The notes below the pieces were generated by a model that saw nothing but the letters and a program-made list of their open reading frames with translations, did no database searches and was not told where the DNA came from. A stretch of 64,000 nt of DNA from Lepidostoma basale (Eukaryota > Arthropoda > Insecta > Trichoptera > Lepidostomatidae): positions 1,612,001 to 1,676,000 of the forward strand of contig JAHDVF020000937.1 in assembly GCA_022606425.2 (NCBI GenBank), written 5' to 3'. Positions 20,661 to 31,984 of this stretch are shown one piece after another. The translations under genes were made by a program, and so were the position numbers. The stretch's first letter is position 1. Every line of letters begins with the position of its first letter.

Positions 20661-20838
20661 AGATGTGTTAACACATATTTTATAAATTATTAACCAAAAT
20701 TGTTTTATGCATGCCTAAGCGAGAAAACATAATTTTAAAATTTTCTTAATATTGTCCGTGTATCCTATCATATCCCTCTATCTTGACAATTCATTAGCAA
20801 ATAGTGTTTCTGCCAACAGTTATCAAATCAAATCAAAT

Positions 20839-21110
20839 CAGTTTGAATAACTTTTTGGAAACATTGTATTGTCACAGCAATTTTTTGCACTTTTTACAAA
20901 CATTTTCGGGACACAAACTTCCTTTCTTCAGTGAATGAATTTTAACTTACTGAAGGTTAAAATTTATACAATGAAGAAGGGAAGTTTGTGTCCCAAAACA
21001 TGATTGTAAAAAGTGCAAAAAAGTGCTGTGATAGCATAATGTTTCCAAAAAGTTATTCAAATGTGAATCCACAACACAAAATGATGGCGAATATAGAACA
21101 AATCAGTTTA
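20839..21110. mobile_element. P3 long hairpin element
   Basis: Arms of about 105 bp: GAATAACTTTTTGGAAACAT (20844) to CGGGACACAAACTTCC, and GGAAGTTTGTGTCCCAAAAC to ATGTTTCCAAAAAGTTATTC (21060), about 85-90% complementary by eye with a short loop near 20950. Extra outer sequence to 21110 matches 15780-15830. Confidence 0.7.
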
Positions 21111-21348
21111 TTTTTTCAAAAGATATTACAAACAATAATTTTAGTTTAAGGCTCTATTGAGAACAGGTAAAATATAATATAATAATTAACTTTTCCTGAT
21201 TTATACTCGTAGTTTACTGAGGGTTTAATTTTTACACTAAAACATACGTATCAAATACCTACGAGTAGGTATACCACGTTTCCGTTCTTATTATTAGTAA
21301 GAGAACTTTCCAGCATGTTGCCGTTTGAAGAAGTATAGAGTAGCTTAC
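21111..21348. other. Unique stretch, no gene seen
   Basis: No repeat match. On the minus strand it would be intron after the weak exon candidate at 21349. Confidence 0.35.
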
Positions 21349-21523
21349 CAAGTCTTTTCAAGCCCACGGTATTCGAATGGGAAACTATTTTCGTAGTCAA
21401 AAATACTTAACTCAGCTTTGCCGTAGATCGTTTTTTGCTGAACGCATAATGTTCGCCTGGCGCGAGCCACCTCCAATCCCGCGACAAAAGACAAACCATA
21501 GAGAATCTCATTTTGGAACGCAG
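21349..21523 (-). other. Weak exon candidate
   Basis: Minus strand: AAATTCAAATTTAG / 175 nt open in one frame for 57 codons / GTAAGC donor. The sequence is unique and GC-richer than its flanks. The acceptor has a poor pyrimidine tract, the translation (SIFDYENSFPFEYRGLEKT near its end) matches no family I know, and a chance open frame is plausible. Confidence 0.2.
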
Positions 21524-23264
21524 CTAAATTTGAATTTCAAAGCAAAGGACTAACTGCTTTGGTGAAAGGTATCTCAGGGAGCGAGAAATTGACTTATTTA
21601 TGTTTTCGAAAACGATAGGAAGATTCCAATTCTAAGAGCCGATTGTGGAATGATAACTTAACGTTCTTAACCTGAAATCCAATTAATTTAACAGGACACG
21701 CAGAGTATTTATGTTTTCGATATAAATTATTTTAAGTTCTCTAAATATGAAATATGTAATTATATTTGTTTTCGAAGATCGTTTTGTATTAATGATTTTT
21801 TAAAAAGCCCAAAACATATACGAAAACAGATGTTTAATTAATAATTTAGAGCGACGTGAGTTTCAATTTATATTATAATTATTAAAACAAGTTGACATAT
21901 TTTTTTTACTAATAAACAATTTTGGAATTTCTTTAATGCTTCAACAACGAAATATTATAGTTCTCGTCTAATAATAATGCATTATCAATTTTCTTCTGCT
22001 TTCTAGCTCTTTAAGTTCAAATTCAAAATCTTCATTTTTTTAAATTGACGTTAAAAATAAGTAGAATTTTACAGATTTTAGTTAATTTGCAAGTATAAAC
22101 AGACTTATGGGCAACTAATACATCTAATATTTTTAGTATTCGACTCTCAAACATTAGTTCATTGACAAAATAAAGCCGATCTCCAAAGCGACTATGTTCT
22201 ACATTTTGATTACTTCCCCCATGGCATCACCAAAAGCAGTCAAGTTTTGCACCTTGGGAGACTAAACAATCTATAGTACGTTGACGTCGTCAAAGATGTC
22301 GATCTGAAACACAAATATGGATACAGTTCCAAGGTGGCAGACAGAGTTTTTAATGAATTCCATAATTAATCTGAAAAAATGGATAGACGTGAATCCATTT
22401 CTTATGATCTGCCAACTATTAATCCACAGCGAGCGATTTTTATCGTTGACTGCTTGTTCCCAAAACAAAAAATCATGTGTATGATCTATGAGATTTGCCC
22501 CTGCACTCAAAGGGAGAAACGAATGACATATTTAAAATAAATACATAAGTCACTACTCACGTATTGAAATAATTTTTCAACATTTTCTACAAAGCTGAAA
22601 CTTTGTTAAAATATTCTTTTGGATACTAAAATATAAATATTCATTATATTTAAAAAAATCAATGTTATAAATATAATCAAAATTACGACTCAATGAACAA
22701 ATGTCAAGAATGGGGCACGAAATTATCACGTCTGGGGAAATATTAATAAAAAAAACATCGTCTTGTAACTATTCATATCCGTCTGACATCGTCCTATATT
22801 TGAAAAAGTGTCCTTCTCTCTCTACCTTCTATGCGTATCTATGGCACAAAAGATGGACTAATGTGCTCTACGAATATAAAAGCGGAGAATAATTGTGTTT
22901 GCCTTAATCATGTTTCATTTTCCGATATGAATGGAGCAAGAGACGCGAAGTATCCGAGGACATCCATCAATGCTGTCTACGAGACTTTATAAGACTATCC
23001 TTGATGCGGTGTATCAGTGTGTCATATGTCATACGAGTATGTGCGGAACATAAAAATCATATTTCGGTTCTGGTATGAGTAATAGCAAGTAGAAGACCTA
23101 GTTAAGCTATTTGTGAAAGTTTTCCTTCTCAAGTTTTGACTGATACTTTCATAGATCTGATGTAGGCTTAGATGTAAAACAACCCCATTATTCGTTTATT
23201 CTAAAAGGTATATATAAATATAAATCGAGTGAAATAATTACGTTAAAATTGTGTACACTGATAA
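21524..23264. other. Unique AT-rich region, no gene supported
   Basis: A 79-codon minus frame (22271-22510) contains a TTTGTGTTTCAG acceptor-like site at 22304 followed by 11 codons to TAG; too little to call a terminal exon. A 63-codon plus frame at 22701 has no features. No repeats recognised. Confidence 0.35.
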
Positions 23265-23462
23265 AAACATGGCATGACCAAATTAATCAAATTTTAAAGG
23301 TTGTTTATGTCAGAAGCCGGAAGAATCGACGTGCGTGTACGAGTATGACTCGCTGAATGAATGTGGAGGAATCTAGAGAGGTATGTCAGAATAGAGTAGT
23401 GTGGCGGTCCATTCTTACCCTTACGGGGAGACGGCATGATGGTTTGTTGTTGTTGTTGTTGA
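23265..23462 (+). mobile_element. Family A LINE 3' end, (TTG)n tail
   Basis: WHDQINQILKVVYVRSRKNR-type sequence, then MNVEESREVCQNRVVWRSIL, the GGGGAGACGGCATGATGG end and (TTG)n at 23444-23460. It stops 24 bp before the mariner. Confidence 0.75.
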
Positions 23463-23486
23463 TAAGATTATGTTATAACCGAAATA

Positions 23487-23517
23487 TTAGGTCCTTACAT
23501 ATGAAATTGGCGTTTTG
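23487..23517 (+). repeat. Mariner 5' inverted terminal repeat
   Basis: 31 bp, exact complement of 24744-24774; preceded by TA. Confidence 0.95.
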
Positions 23518-23675
23518 CCGTACTGGCAACTTTGATCTCAAATATCTTCTCTTTGGTTAGAAATTCCAAATTCAAATTTATACAGCTATTTACTCAAGTA
23601 TTTGTGTTTTGAAAATTATAATTCATTTGGTTTTTCCTCAATTGTTTTTTTTCTTTGCGTCACTCAGTTTACAAA

Positions 23676-24695
23676 ATGGAAAACTTGAAATATAACGTTA
23701 TTTACGAATACGAGTTCCACCGTGGCACCAGTGCTGCAGAAACGACTCGAAGGATTAATGATGTGTATGGCGACGGTACCGCAAAAGAAAGCACAGTGCG
23801 TTTTTGGTTTCAACGTTTTCGTTCTGGAAATTTCGACCTGCAGAACAAGCCCCGTGGACGGCCGGAGACCAAAGTTGATAATGAAGAATTGAAGGCTATT
23901 GTGGAAGCGGATCCATCACAAACCATGTCCGAGTAAGCTGCAGGCTGCGGTGTTAGTGATAAAACTGTTTTAATCCACTTGAAGCAAATTGGGAAGGTGA
24001 AAAAGCTTGAAAGGTGGGTACCTCACGAATTGAGTGAAGCAAATCAACAAACGCGCGTTGACTGCTGCGTTGCATTACTCAACCGGCACAATAATGAAGG
24101 GATTTTGAATCGAATCATTACCTGTGATGAAAAGTGGATCCTGTATGATAATCGGAAGCGCTCATCGCAATGGCTGAACCCTGCCGAACCAGCCAAACCA
24201 TGCCCCAAGCGAAAATTGACTCCAAAAAAGTTACTTGTGAGCGTTTGGTGGACTAGTGCTGGTGTCGTTCACTACAGCTTTCTTAAATCTGGCCAGACGA
24301 TTACGGCAGATGTCTATTGTCAGCAACTGCAAACCATGATGGAAAAGCTAGCTGCTAAACAACCGAGGCTGGTTAATCGCTCTAGGCCACTGCTGCTTCA
24401 TGATAACGCTAGACCACACACTGCACAACAGACGGCTACCAAATTAGAAGAGCTTCAATTGGAATGTCTAAGACATCCACCGTACTCTCCGGACCTTGCC
24501 CCAACAGATTACTATTTTTTTCAAAATTTGGATAACTTCTTGCAAGGGAAAAAATTCAACTCCGATGGGGCATTCCAAACCGACTTTTAAGATTTTATTG
24601 ATTCCCGTCCGAACGTTTTTTTTAGTAAAGGGATCGATGAAATACCTATGAGATGGCAAAAGTGCATAGATAGCAATGGTACATACTTTGATTAA
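23676..24695 (+). pseudogene. Mariner transposase with two nonsense codons
   Basis: Would catalyse cut-and-paste transposition at TA sites in the nucleus. From the ATG at 23676 the frame spans 339 codons, close to the usual 345. N-terminal helix-turn-helix: MENLKYNVIYEYEFHRGTSA, then a second HTH with STVRFWFQRFRSGNFDLQNK. Catalytic residues are all present: first Asp in TCDEKW, second in LHDNARPH, third in PDLAPTDYYFF, with 34 residues between the last two (D34D signature). The linker motif WVPHEL is intact. In-frame TAA codons at 23934-23936 (in MSE-stop-AAGCGVSD) and 24588-24590 (within the C-terminal region) break it; each differs from a sense codon by one base, and there is no frameshift. 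Judged from memory it belongs with the cecropia/mori-type mariners. Confidence 0.93.
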
Positions 24696-24743
24696 ATAAA
24701 TATATTATATTAAAAAAAAAATCAACTTTATATTCCTCCCATA

Positions 24744-24774
24744 CAAAACGCCAATTTCATATGTAAGGACCTAA
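24744..24774 (-). repeat. Mariner 3' inverted terminal repeat
   Basis: 31 bp, exact complement of the 5' repeat; followed by TA. Confidence 0.95.
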
Positions 24775-24879
24775 TATATCGGTGTTGAGTGAAATAAAGT
24801 GTTGTTTTATATTCCAAGTTCAATTATATTTATTCAAACAGAAATAATTACGAATTACAAACAAAGATTTTTCCAGCAA

Positions 24880-24972
24880 AATCGAAAGAAGTCGGAGAGA
24901 TCGACGTGCGTGCATGATACGATGTATGAATGTTGAGGAATCGATAAAAATGTGTCAGGAAAGAACAGTGAT
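24880..24972 (+). mobile_element. Family A LINE scrap
   Basis: AGTCGGAGAGATCGACGTGC, ATGAATGTTGAGGAATC and TGTGTCAGGAAAGAACAGTG correspond to the RRACMIRCMNVEE-CQERTV segment. Both ends are missing. Confidence 0.6.
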
Positions 24973-25063
24973 TACCCAAATATTTGTTATATATATTTGA
25001 TTACCCAAATAAAGCTCACAAAAAACTGAAAATATCTAATGAATAATTTTATTTATATGGTAT

Positions 25064-25610
25064 ATAATTTTTTTATTTCATATCACTTGTTTTCCTAGTT
25101 CCATTCGGTTTCGACTGCTCGCTGCCATCATCCGAGCTGCGTAAGCCGGTAGAAAATAAAAGAACAAGTGGAACAAAACTAAATAAATTTAATATTTATA
25201 TATATCACCAGTCTGTCGATGCCAGTGAGCCTGGCGAAACCGGTCGCTGTCTAAATAAAGACGAAAGTGGAAGTAGTTAAAAAATATCGTTTTATTTAAT
25301 TATTATTTAAAATGAAATAATTTTTTTATTTCATATCACTTGTTTTCCTAGTTCCATTCGGTTTCGACTGCTCGCTGCCATCATCCGAGCTGCGTAAGCC
25401 GGTAGAAAATAAAAGAACAAGTAGAACAAAACTAAATAAATTTAATATTTATGTATATCACCAGTCTGTCGATGCCAGTGAGCCTGGCGAAACCGGTCGC
25501 TGTCTAAATAAAGACAAAAGTGGAAGTAGTTAAAAAATATCGTTTTATTTAATTTTTATTTAAAATGAATTACCATCAAGAGATTTCAGTAAAATCATTT
25601 GATTATATTT
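25064..25610. mobile_element. P2 element in 253-bp tandem duplication
   Basis: Copy 1 (25064-25316) and copy 2 (25317-25569) are in register with only a few substitutions (for example AAGTGGAAC/AAGTAGAAC, GACGAAAG/GACAAAAG). Each unit has TTCGGTTTCGACTGCTCGCT, CATCCGAGCTGCGTAAGCCG and GCCTGGCGAAACCGGTCGCT. Only the second runs on into the P2 tail ending TTCAGTAAAATCATTTG. Confidence 0.85.
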
Positions 25611-25784
25611 ATATACATCTTTCATCATTAATCAAGATGTTTTTACAATCAAAATAATCATTTTTTCTAAATATCGTATTTAAATTTGAGTCTTGTCACG
25701 TAGGTATAAACGAGTTTATTTGACCAATGTAGTATTATTTAGTAGTATTATTTTCTGCGATGATAATATTAATTTAAAATTATG

Positions 25785-26255
25785 ACAAAGAATGGTCAGA
25801 TGCTATGTTTGGTCAGTGCTGTTATACGGGGTGGAGTCATGGACCCTTAAAGTCAATATTATGAACCGATTAGAGGCCTTTGAGATGTGGATACACCGAA
25901 GGATGTTACGCATCTCCTGGACTGACATGGTCAGCAACACAAACGTTCTCCATAGAGCCAGAGTTGACAGAGAGTTACTGACCAACATCAAAGTCCGTAT
26001 AAGGTGTCTTACTTGGGCCATGTTCTGAGAGGCGAAAAGTACGCACTGTTACATCTGATCTTGGAGGGTAAAATTGAGGGTCGACGAGTTGTTGGGAGAA
26101 GGCAGGTTTCCTGGCTGAGGAACATCCGAGAGTGGACAGGGCTGAGGACCGTGGAGGGGCTGTTCCGAGCTGCCCAGGACAGGGAGGCCTACTCAAGGGT
26201 GATGTCAACGTTGGGAAGACGTGACAGGACACAGAAAGAAGAAGTATTATTGGTG
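25785..26255 (+). mobile_element. Family B LINE 3' portion, best copy
   Basis: First frame 25792-26028: VRCYVWSVLLYGVESWTL, LEAFEMWIHRRMLRISWTD. A one-base shift near 26010 moves to the second frame: SYLGHVLRGEKYALLHLILE, GRRVVGRRQVSWLRNIREWT, EGLFRAAQDREAYSRVMSTL. The 3' end is GTGACAGGACACAGAAAGAAG. This is the C-terminal thumb and tail region of an RTE-like reverse transcriptase; RT catalytic boxes and endonuclease are absent. Confidence 0.8.
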
Positions 26256-28074
26256 ACTACCTAAGATTATAATTAAAATATGTCAGATCTTCAAAAAGTT
26301 CACATACTTAAAATGGGTTGATTAATCTAGATAACAGAAACGTTAGAACCAGAAATCGTTTTATCGCGTAAGGTGGTACAAGGGTTTGTAAGAGGTGTAT
26401 GGCCATAAAAGGAAATAATTAATAAATAGGAAATATTATTTTACATTTAAGATCATTACTCTTTGATTTATATTTATTAAAGCGAGCGATAACTCTTTCC
26501 CGTTACTCATTTTTAAGTAATTAATATAAGAAATATTTAAAAATCGGTTCCGAATGCATTTTCTAGAATCACGATTTATATAAATACAAACAATTAAATT
26601 AGGAGCACAATAGCTTATCTACCACTATTGCTTAGGTATGTCTTATAACCCGAGACCAGGTTGTAAGTTTTTTGGGTAGTATTTTTCATAGACAAAGTTA
26701 TTTCAATGCTCCTATGTTACGCTCACTCCAGTAAGCTCGAAATTCAATCCTTTAAAACATGGGTTCCCAATGGGGGCGGAATCGCCCTCGAGTGAGCGCT
26801 TGGGGGCGATAGAGGGTCTAGACGTAAATGAGGGGCGATGAGGCAGTCAAGAGGAGCGACCGTGGCGAAAACATTTTAATAAAAAAAATTAAATAAATAC
26901 TTTTAAAATACTAATTTTATGGAAACACAATAATATTTTTAATTTCGGATTTATGATTATACGAGTACATTAGGGTGGCCCTTATTTATTACAAATTGTT
27001 TTTTTTTAATGTCTCGCTCTATAATACTCATACAAACTTATTTTTTTATGGTTGTAGAGTTCTTGGCATTGGTTAAGTTATTTTATATTAGCTTTAAATT
27101 TGAAACAAAAGAATAAAATTATTTGTTTAGAAAATTTAAGAATTTTACTAATTTGGTTCAATTTTGTTAAATGTTCAACCCGTCTTATCATGAAATAAAA
27201 ATTACAAAAAGTATACCAGTTACTTACTAGCCCTAGTGGGGAAAAATATAAAATTTTGTAATAGTATTAAGAGAGGGGTGGCATTGAAGAATGTTTTCTT
27301 ATAAACCTATGCTTTAAAATGTTCCAAATGTTACTTTAAATAATGCAATTCTCAAGTACTCAAAGTAATTATACAAAATTTCACATTAAAGTGGGTAAGT
27401 CTTAAAAAGATACATTTAAAAGTTCGTGTTTCTTATCAAAGCAGCGAAAGAACAATGATAAATGAAGATTTTCATTTGAAGAGAAAATTCCCATTTCGAA
27501 TAAGAAAAAAAAAACAGCGCGGAAAATGGGTTAAGCAGACCAACAGAGATAAACCTGACGGACAATTAATCCTTCGCTATGCCCGATATGCAACTTAAAA
27601 CAAAGTAAAGGCACTACGTAAAAGCAGGCCAACGATCAATGTATACAGTTATACAGAATGAGGCGTGTAAATGAAGCTTTTGACTAGTATTCGCGTGCTG
27701 AACTGTAGGTAGTGAGTCGTAGGTTGCTGCTAGCCAATAATCTAACCGAAAACGGAAAGATAACCCCTTCGGAAGAGGGTACAGCTTTTATTTCCACCCT
27801 TGTAGTGCCAACATAGGTACATCAACGCCCCTCGATTCACGTAAATCCAAATTTTCTGTTCGCCTAGAAAATATAAACAATACAATCCAATACATCAAAA
27901 ATATTTTTGTTTGATCAATTATATTGAAGAATACTTTTCGTTAAAGTTAGTAAGAATCGATCATAATTTTTTTTTAAATAACACTTGAATGTATATTTTA
28001 AACACAAGTTTTATTTTAAATAACGGTTTCTTTGTATTGTTTAATATGTAAACAATAACACGCTTGATTTTCGC
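26256..28074. other. AT-rich region, one possible hAT end
   Basis: 26759-26880 (GGGTTCCCAATGGGGGCGG then GGGGGCGATAGAGGGTC) resembles the end of hAT-type elements, but no matching opposite end or transposase was found. The rest is unique and AT-rich, with a GC-richer patch at 27660-27860. Confidence 0.3.
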
Positions 28075-28185
28075 TACATTTAGTAATGCCTTAGAAAAGC
28101 AAAACATGTCGTTCCCATAAAATATAATAAAATAGTCTATAAAACAGGCATTTTCATTAGTGTTAATAATTCAATAATGTATTTT
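28075..28185. repeat. P1 right arm
   Basis: TAATGCCTTAGAAAAGCAAA, ATGTCGTTCCCATAAAATAT and GTTAATAATTCAATAATG; the left arm is missing. A family A LINE follows. Confidence 0.55.
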
Positions 28186-28194
28186 TTTTTTATC

Positions 28195-28440
28195 TGGGAA
28201 GCTTGTTGAAGAATGGTTAGAATGTTGTAAACACGCAGTATGAGTGGAAAGAGAAGCCGTGGAAGACCAAGGAAATCATGGTATGACCAAATTAATAAAA
28301 TACTGAAAGGCGGCCACATTCGAGGTCGGGAAAATCGACGAGCGTGCATGTTACGATGAATGAATGTGGAGGAAACTAGAGAGGTATGTCAGGACAGAAC
28401 ATTGTGGCGGTCCATCCTCTCTGCCTACCCCTCCGGGGTA
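28195..28440 (+). mobile_element. Family A LINE 3' end
   Basis: GKRSRGRPRKSWYDQINKIL, GGHIRGRENRRACMLR, MNVEETREVCQDRTLWRSIL, then TCTGCCTACCCCTCCGGGG. Lacks the GTGATGG terminus. Confidence 0.75.
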
Positions 28441-28659
28441 TTTTTCTAACTAAACTTTATTTTCTAATTATAAAATTTTCTACATAGTTTTTTTCTCTTT
28501 TTGAAATATTTTGATGAAGTTCTTTTAACACATTTTAAAATTAAATAAGTCGAAGAGAGTATTTTAAAAGACTAAAAGATTGGAACTTTATCAAAGGATT
28601 ATGCTTTGGTTTAGACTCCGAATTTTTTTTTTATATCGATTATTATTTTGATCAATTTG

Positions 28660-28795
28660 ATTATACCTTCAACAGGTGAAACACATCATTCCCATTGACT
28701 ATAATAAAACTACTAGAAACAATCGTTTTCTTTCATATTAATTATTTAATATGGAGTTTTACATCTTTGTTCAAGAAACAATAAATATATATATA
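28660..28795. repeat. P1 right arm
   Basis: ATACCTTCAACAGGTGAAAC, CCCATTGACTATAATAAAAC and AATATGGAGTTTTACATCTT followed by CAAGAAACAATAAATA. Confidence 0.55.
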
Positions 28796-29214
28796 ATTCG
28801 TCACAAAACATGTAAACGTACATGTACATATAGGTAGTACATGATATTTTGTTTGAAAATATGAATGCAGAGATACGATCTATCCGATAACTTGTCAAAT
28901 GTCGTCCGAGATGTAAACAAAGAAATAACCAGATGACATCAGCTCCAAAGACAATAATTCAACCGATATAAAGTTAGCGTCTGAATTACTTCCATAATAA
29001 AATCAGGAGACATCTCGAAGTGATTGTTTTGTTTACGAAGCCAGCCATATTAGAAACAATTTTACAGTTTTATCCATGAAACTTTTGATGCACCTCACAA
29101 ATTAAGAAATACGAGAAGTAACTAACTGATCAATCACTTTGGATTAATTAAACTGGTATTAAAATTCTTATTAAAAGCTTTTTTTGTATACAAAAGGTCG
29201 TTTGAACCCAATTA
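28796..29214. other. Unique stretch, no gene seen
   Basis: No frame or repeat match. Confidence 0.4.
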
Positions 29215-29412
29215 CTGTATACAATTTATTTTTAAATATTATTTTGAATCTTATGACATGTGATAGGTAAGCAATCTATCGCCATTTTATTGTTACGCGA
29301 ATTCTTCACCAGACCAAAGACAGTGTGACAATCACACTGCTATCGCCGGGAATCGAACCCGGAACCTTCGTTATGGAAGTCAGAGCTCTTACCACTCTAC
29401 CGCGAAGGTCGT
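29215..29412 (-). mobile_element. tRNA-derived SINE, tail type 2
   Basis: Minus strand: GACCTTCGCGGTAGAGTGGT (A box), GGGTTCGATTCCC (B box), then the shared body ending TCACATGTCATAAGATTC and an AT-rich tail with AATTGTATACAG. The same head occurs at 52186, 59746 and 62745, so this is a SINE and not a tRNA gene. Confidence 0.8.
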
Positions 29413-29469
29413 TTTTTTTATTATACTGTCAAAAATCTGGAACAAGTGTAATAATTATTATATTAAGGT

Positions 29470-30060
29470 AGTTTTACAAAGGATGGGCGTGTGCAGAGGG
29501 ACATTGAAAGAATGGTTGTGACAGGCAACAAAATGAATGGTGCTTTAAAGTTGTAATCGCAAACAAAAGTCTATCCAAAAAAGTTCAGAAAGCAGTGAGT
29601 ACCGTCCCTTATGTATGGATAAACAGCATGGATCTGGCAAAAGAAGGATGAAGGTAGAATAAATAATGTAGTGAATCGGTATATAGAGAATCAAAGCAAA
29701 TATAAAAAGTGAATAACTTGCGAACTTAAGCGTTATGAACAAAACAATGAAAGATTCATAGATAAAGTTTGGATATATGGGTAAAAAAATATATGTTGGC
29801 AGTGTGAATGAAGCCGAAAATAGAGGAAAACAGAGAAAAATTTTGCAAGATCAAATCAACCAAACATTAAATATCGGCCACGTGAGCAGTCGGAGAAATC
29901 AGCGTGCATGCATGACACCTGATATGAATATTGATGAATTGCGAGCAGTATGTTCCATTGGATAGAATATTATTATATAATTGTGTTGTATTGGATAGAA
30001 TAATGTGGCAGCTATCTCTTCAGTAAGACGGAGTGATTTTTCGTTAGTTAGTTTTGTAAG
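29470..30060 (+). mobile_element. Family A LINE 3' portion
   Basis: DGRVQRDIERMVVTGNKMNG-like start, then NLYMDKQ-type decay, ENRGKQRKILQDQINQTLNI (about 29817-29876) and a GGAGTGATTTTTCGTTAGTT end. Heavily diverged with several stops. Confidence 0.65.
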
Positions 30061-30148
30061 TTCTTGTGGATTTTGCAATAACATTTGTTATAGTTATAAA
30101 TACCGCTTTTTTTCAAGAACTTCAGAAATTTGTTTTTAAAACAAGCAT

Positions 30149-31057
30149 TGATTATGATTATGATAATTTAATCTATACGAGTATATGGACAAGAGTATGA
30201 AAGAGCTGAAAGGGTTGAATGTAGGTACCAAAATGAGCGTGACGCTGTCCTACTTGCAAACAACAAGGCATGCATGCGAAATGATCTGATGATGAATGTG
30301 AATAAGTCCAAGGTAATGATTTTTGAAAAAGAAGAAACTATGACAGACTGCAACATTAGCATGAATGGTGAACATTTGGAGCAAGTAGATGAGTTCGTGC
30401 ATTTGGGTAGTATGTTAACAAAAGATGGGCGAGTGGAGAGGGATATTGAAAGAAGGGTTGGGGCAGGCAACAGAGTGAATGGTGCACTTAAAGTTGTCAT
30501 CGTAAACCTATCCAAAACCTATCCAAAAAAGCTGAAATGGCAGTGCACAGTGGTGTTCTTGTACCGACCCTTATGTATGGAAACGAAGCATGGAACTGGC
30601 AAAAGAAGGATGAAAGTAGAATAAATGCAGTAGAAATGAGATCTCTAAGACCAATGTGTGGAAACTCTGTGTATGATAGAGTGTCGAATGCAAATATAAA
30701 AAGTGAATGCGGTGCGAATGATGGTGTGATGAATAAAATAATGAAAGGATCATTAAGAAGGTTTGGATACATGGAAAGAATGAATGAAGAAAGAATGGTA
30801 AAAAAAAGTATATGTTAACGATGTAAATGGAACTAACTATAAAGAAAGACCGAGGAAAACGTCGCACGATATAATAAATCAAATAACGAATGTCGGCCAC
30901 GTCAGGAGTCAGAGAAATCGACGCGCGTACATGACACGATGTATGAATGTTGAGGAAGCGGGAGAAATATGTCAGGAAAGAAAAGTGTGGCAGTCCATTC
31001 TTTCTACCTACCCCTTTGGAGAGACGGCGTGATGGTTAGTTAGTTAGTTAGTTAGTT
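30149..31057 (+). mobile_element. Family A LINE, long copy with likely TSD
   Basis: Starts in the RT palm region (YMDKSMKELKGLNVG) and continues LMMNVNKSKVMIFEKEETMT, FVHLGSMLTKDGRVERDIER, LKWQCTVVFLYRPLCMETKH-type frames, SNANIKSECGANDGVMNKIM, then the RGRPRKT-like block and TMNVEEAGEICQERKVWQSI. It ends with GGTTAGTTAG repeats. A deletion removes the catalytic YADD segment near 30235. AACAAGCAT occurs at 30140-30148 and 31058-31066, a probable target-site duplication. Confidence 0.8.
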
Positions 31058-31069
31058 AACAAGCATGGA

Positions 31070-31682
31070 ATTTCTTGAATAATAATTTAGATAAGTTATT
31101 AACTCCCGTAGTATAGGCAAACTACATGACATTACTGCTGTCAATCTGTTCGCAATTAACTCCTCTAAACAAACTCTTAGTTGACTCAAAGCCGCATGTA
31201 AATAGCCATTAGTGAGCTTAGATACCAAATGTGTACTGCTGATATTTGGAACTTATTTATGTAAACGAACAACATGACATAGCGCATATAAAAAGCTTAT
31301 CGACAATGATTCATATAACTTGACTTGCGACTAACTCTTCACACGCAGCTATTGAAGTAAATCCATATAATAAATTTATTTTCATTTTGATCAAATATTT
31401 GCGCGCAGACAAAGAAAACCACGTGACATTATGTGTCAAAATATTCTGTTTTAAAATATTAATACTCGTCGACATTTGACGTACTCTTAATGCATACGCA
31501 AACTGCATGACATCGAGGATATCAAGCCATGCTATAAATAATTCCTATAACCCCGTTTTAATAATTTATTAAGCGTATAAAAAGTCAATCGAATAATAAA
31601 GAGCCGAATCCACATTTCAGAAGTGCATCAACTCACGAAAAATATCTTACAAATTCTGTTTAAATTAAAGAATTGACAAAAC
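31070..31682. other. Unique stretch, no gene seen
   Basis: A 65-codon minus frame at 31311 has no recognisable features. Confidence 0.4.
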
Positions 31683-31980
31683 AAACCATCACACCGTTTC
31701 TCCGCAGGGGTAGGCAGAGAGAATAGACCGCCGCACTACTCTATCCTGACACACCTCTCTAGCTTCCTCCACTTTCTTATAATGAGTAACACACGCACGT
31801 CGATTCTTCCGACTTCTAACATGAATTTAAAATTTGATGAATTTGATCATGCCATATTTTTGTCGCTCTGCTTTCCTAACCATTATTTTTCCATCCATGC
31901 GCTCCATATGACTAAACAAACGCAGCGATCCTTTCATTATTTTGTTCATAATACCTTCTTCCGCTCTACACGAATTGATA
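31683..31980 (-). mobile_element. Family A LINE 3' end, (GTTT)-type tail
   Basis: Complement of the ACGGTGTGATGGTTTGTTTT end, CQDRVVRRSIL-type and GHMERMDGK-type blocks, up to RVEEGIMNKIM near 31960. Several deletions. Confidence 0.65.
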
Positions 31981-31984
31981 TAGA

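Larger units (their letters stand above)
23487..24774 (+). mobile_element. Full-length mariner transposon
   Basis: 1288 bp bounded by perfect 31-bp inverted terminal repeats starting TTAGGTCCTTACATATGAAA (23487-23517 and complement at 24744-24774), with TA on each side (23485-23486; 24775-24776), the mariner target duplication. Length and repeat size fit a complete mariner. It carries one transposase gene (23676-24695). Confidence 0.95.

Noticed and set aside
22271..22510. Terminal coding exon with TTTGTGTTTCAG acceptor at 22304
   Set aside because: Only 11 codons follow the acceptor before TAG, and the larger frame reads through the acceptor, so either reading is poorly supported.
26759..26880. 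hAT transposon 5' end
   Set aside because: Resembles hAT ends (GGGTTCCCAATGGGGG) but no matching 3' end, 8-bp duplication or transposase fragment was found; kept only as a remark.
30571..30900. Long minus-strand frame opposite the family A LINE
   Set aside because: It is the antisense shadow of conserved LINE coding sequence; similar antisense frames appear opposite most family A copies.
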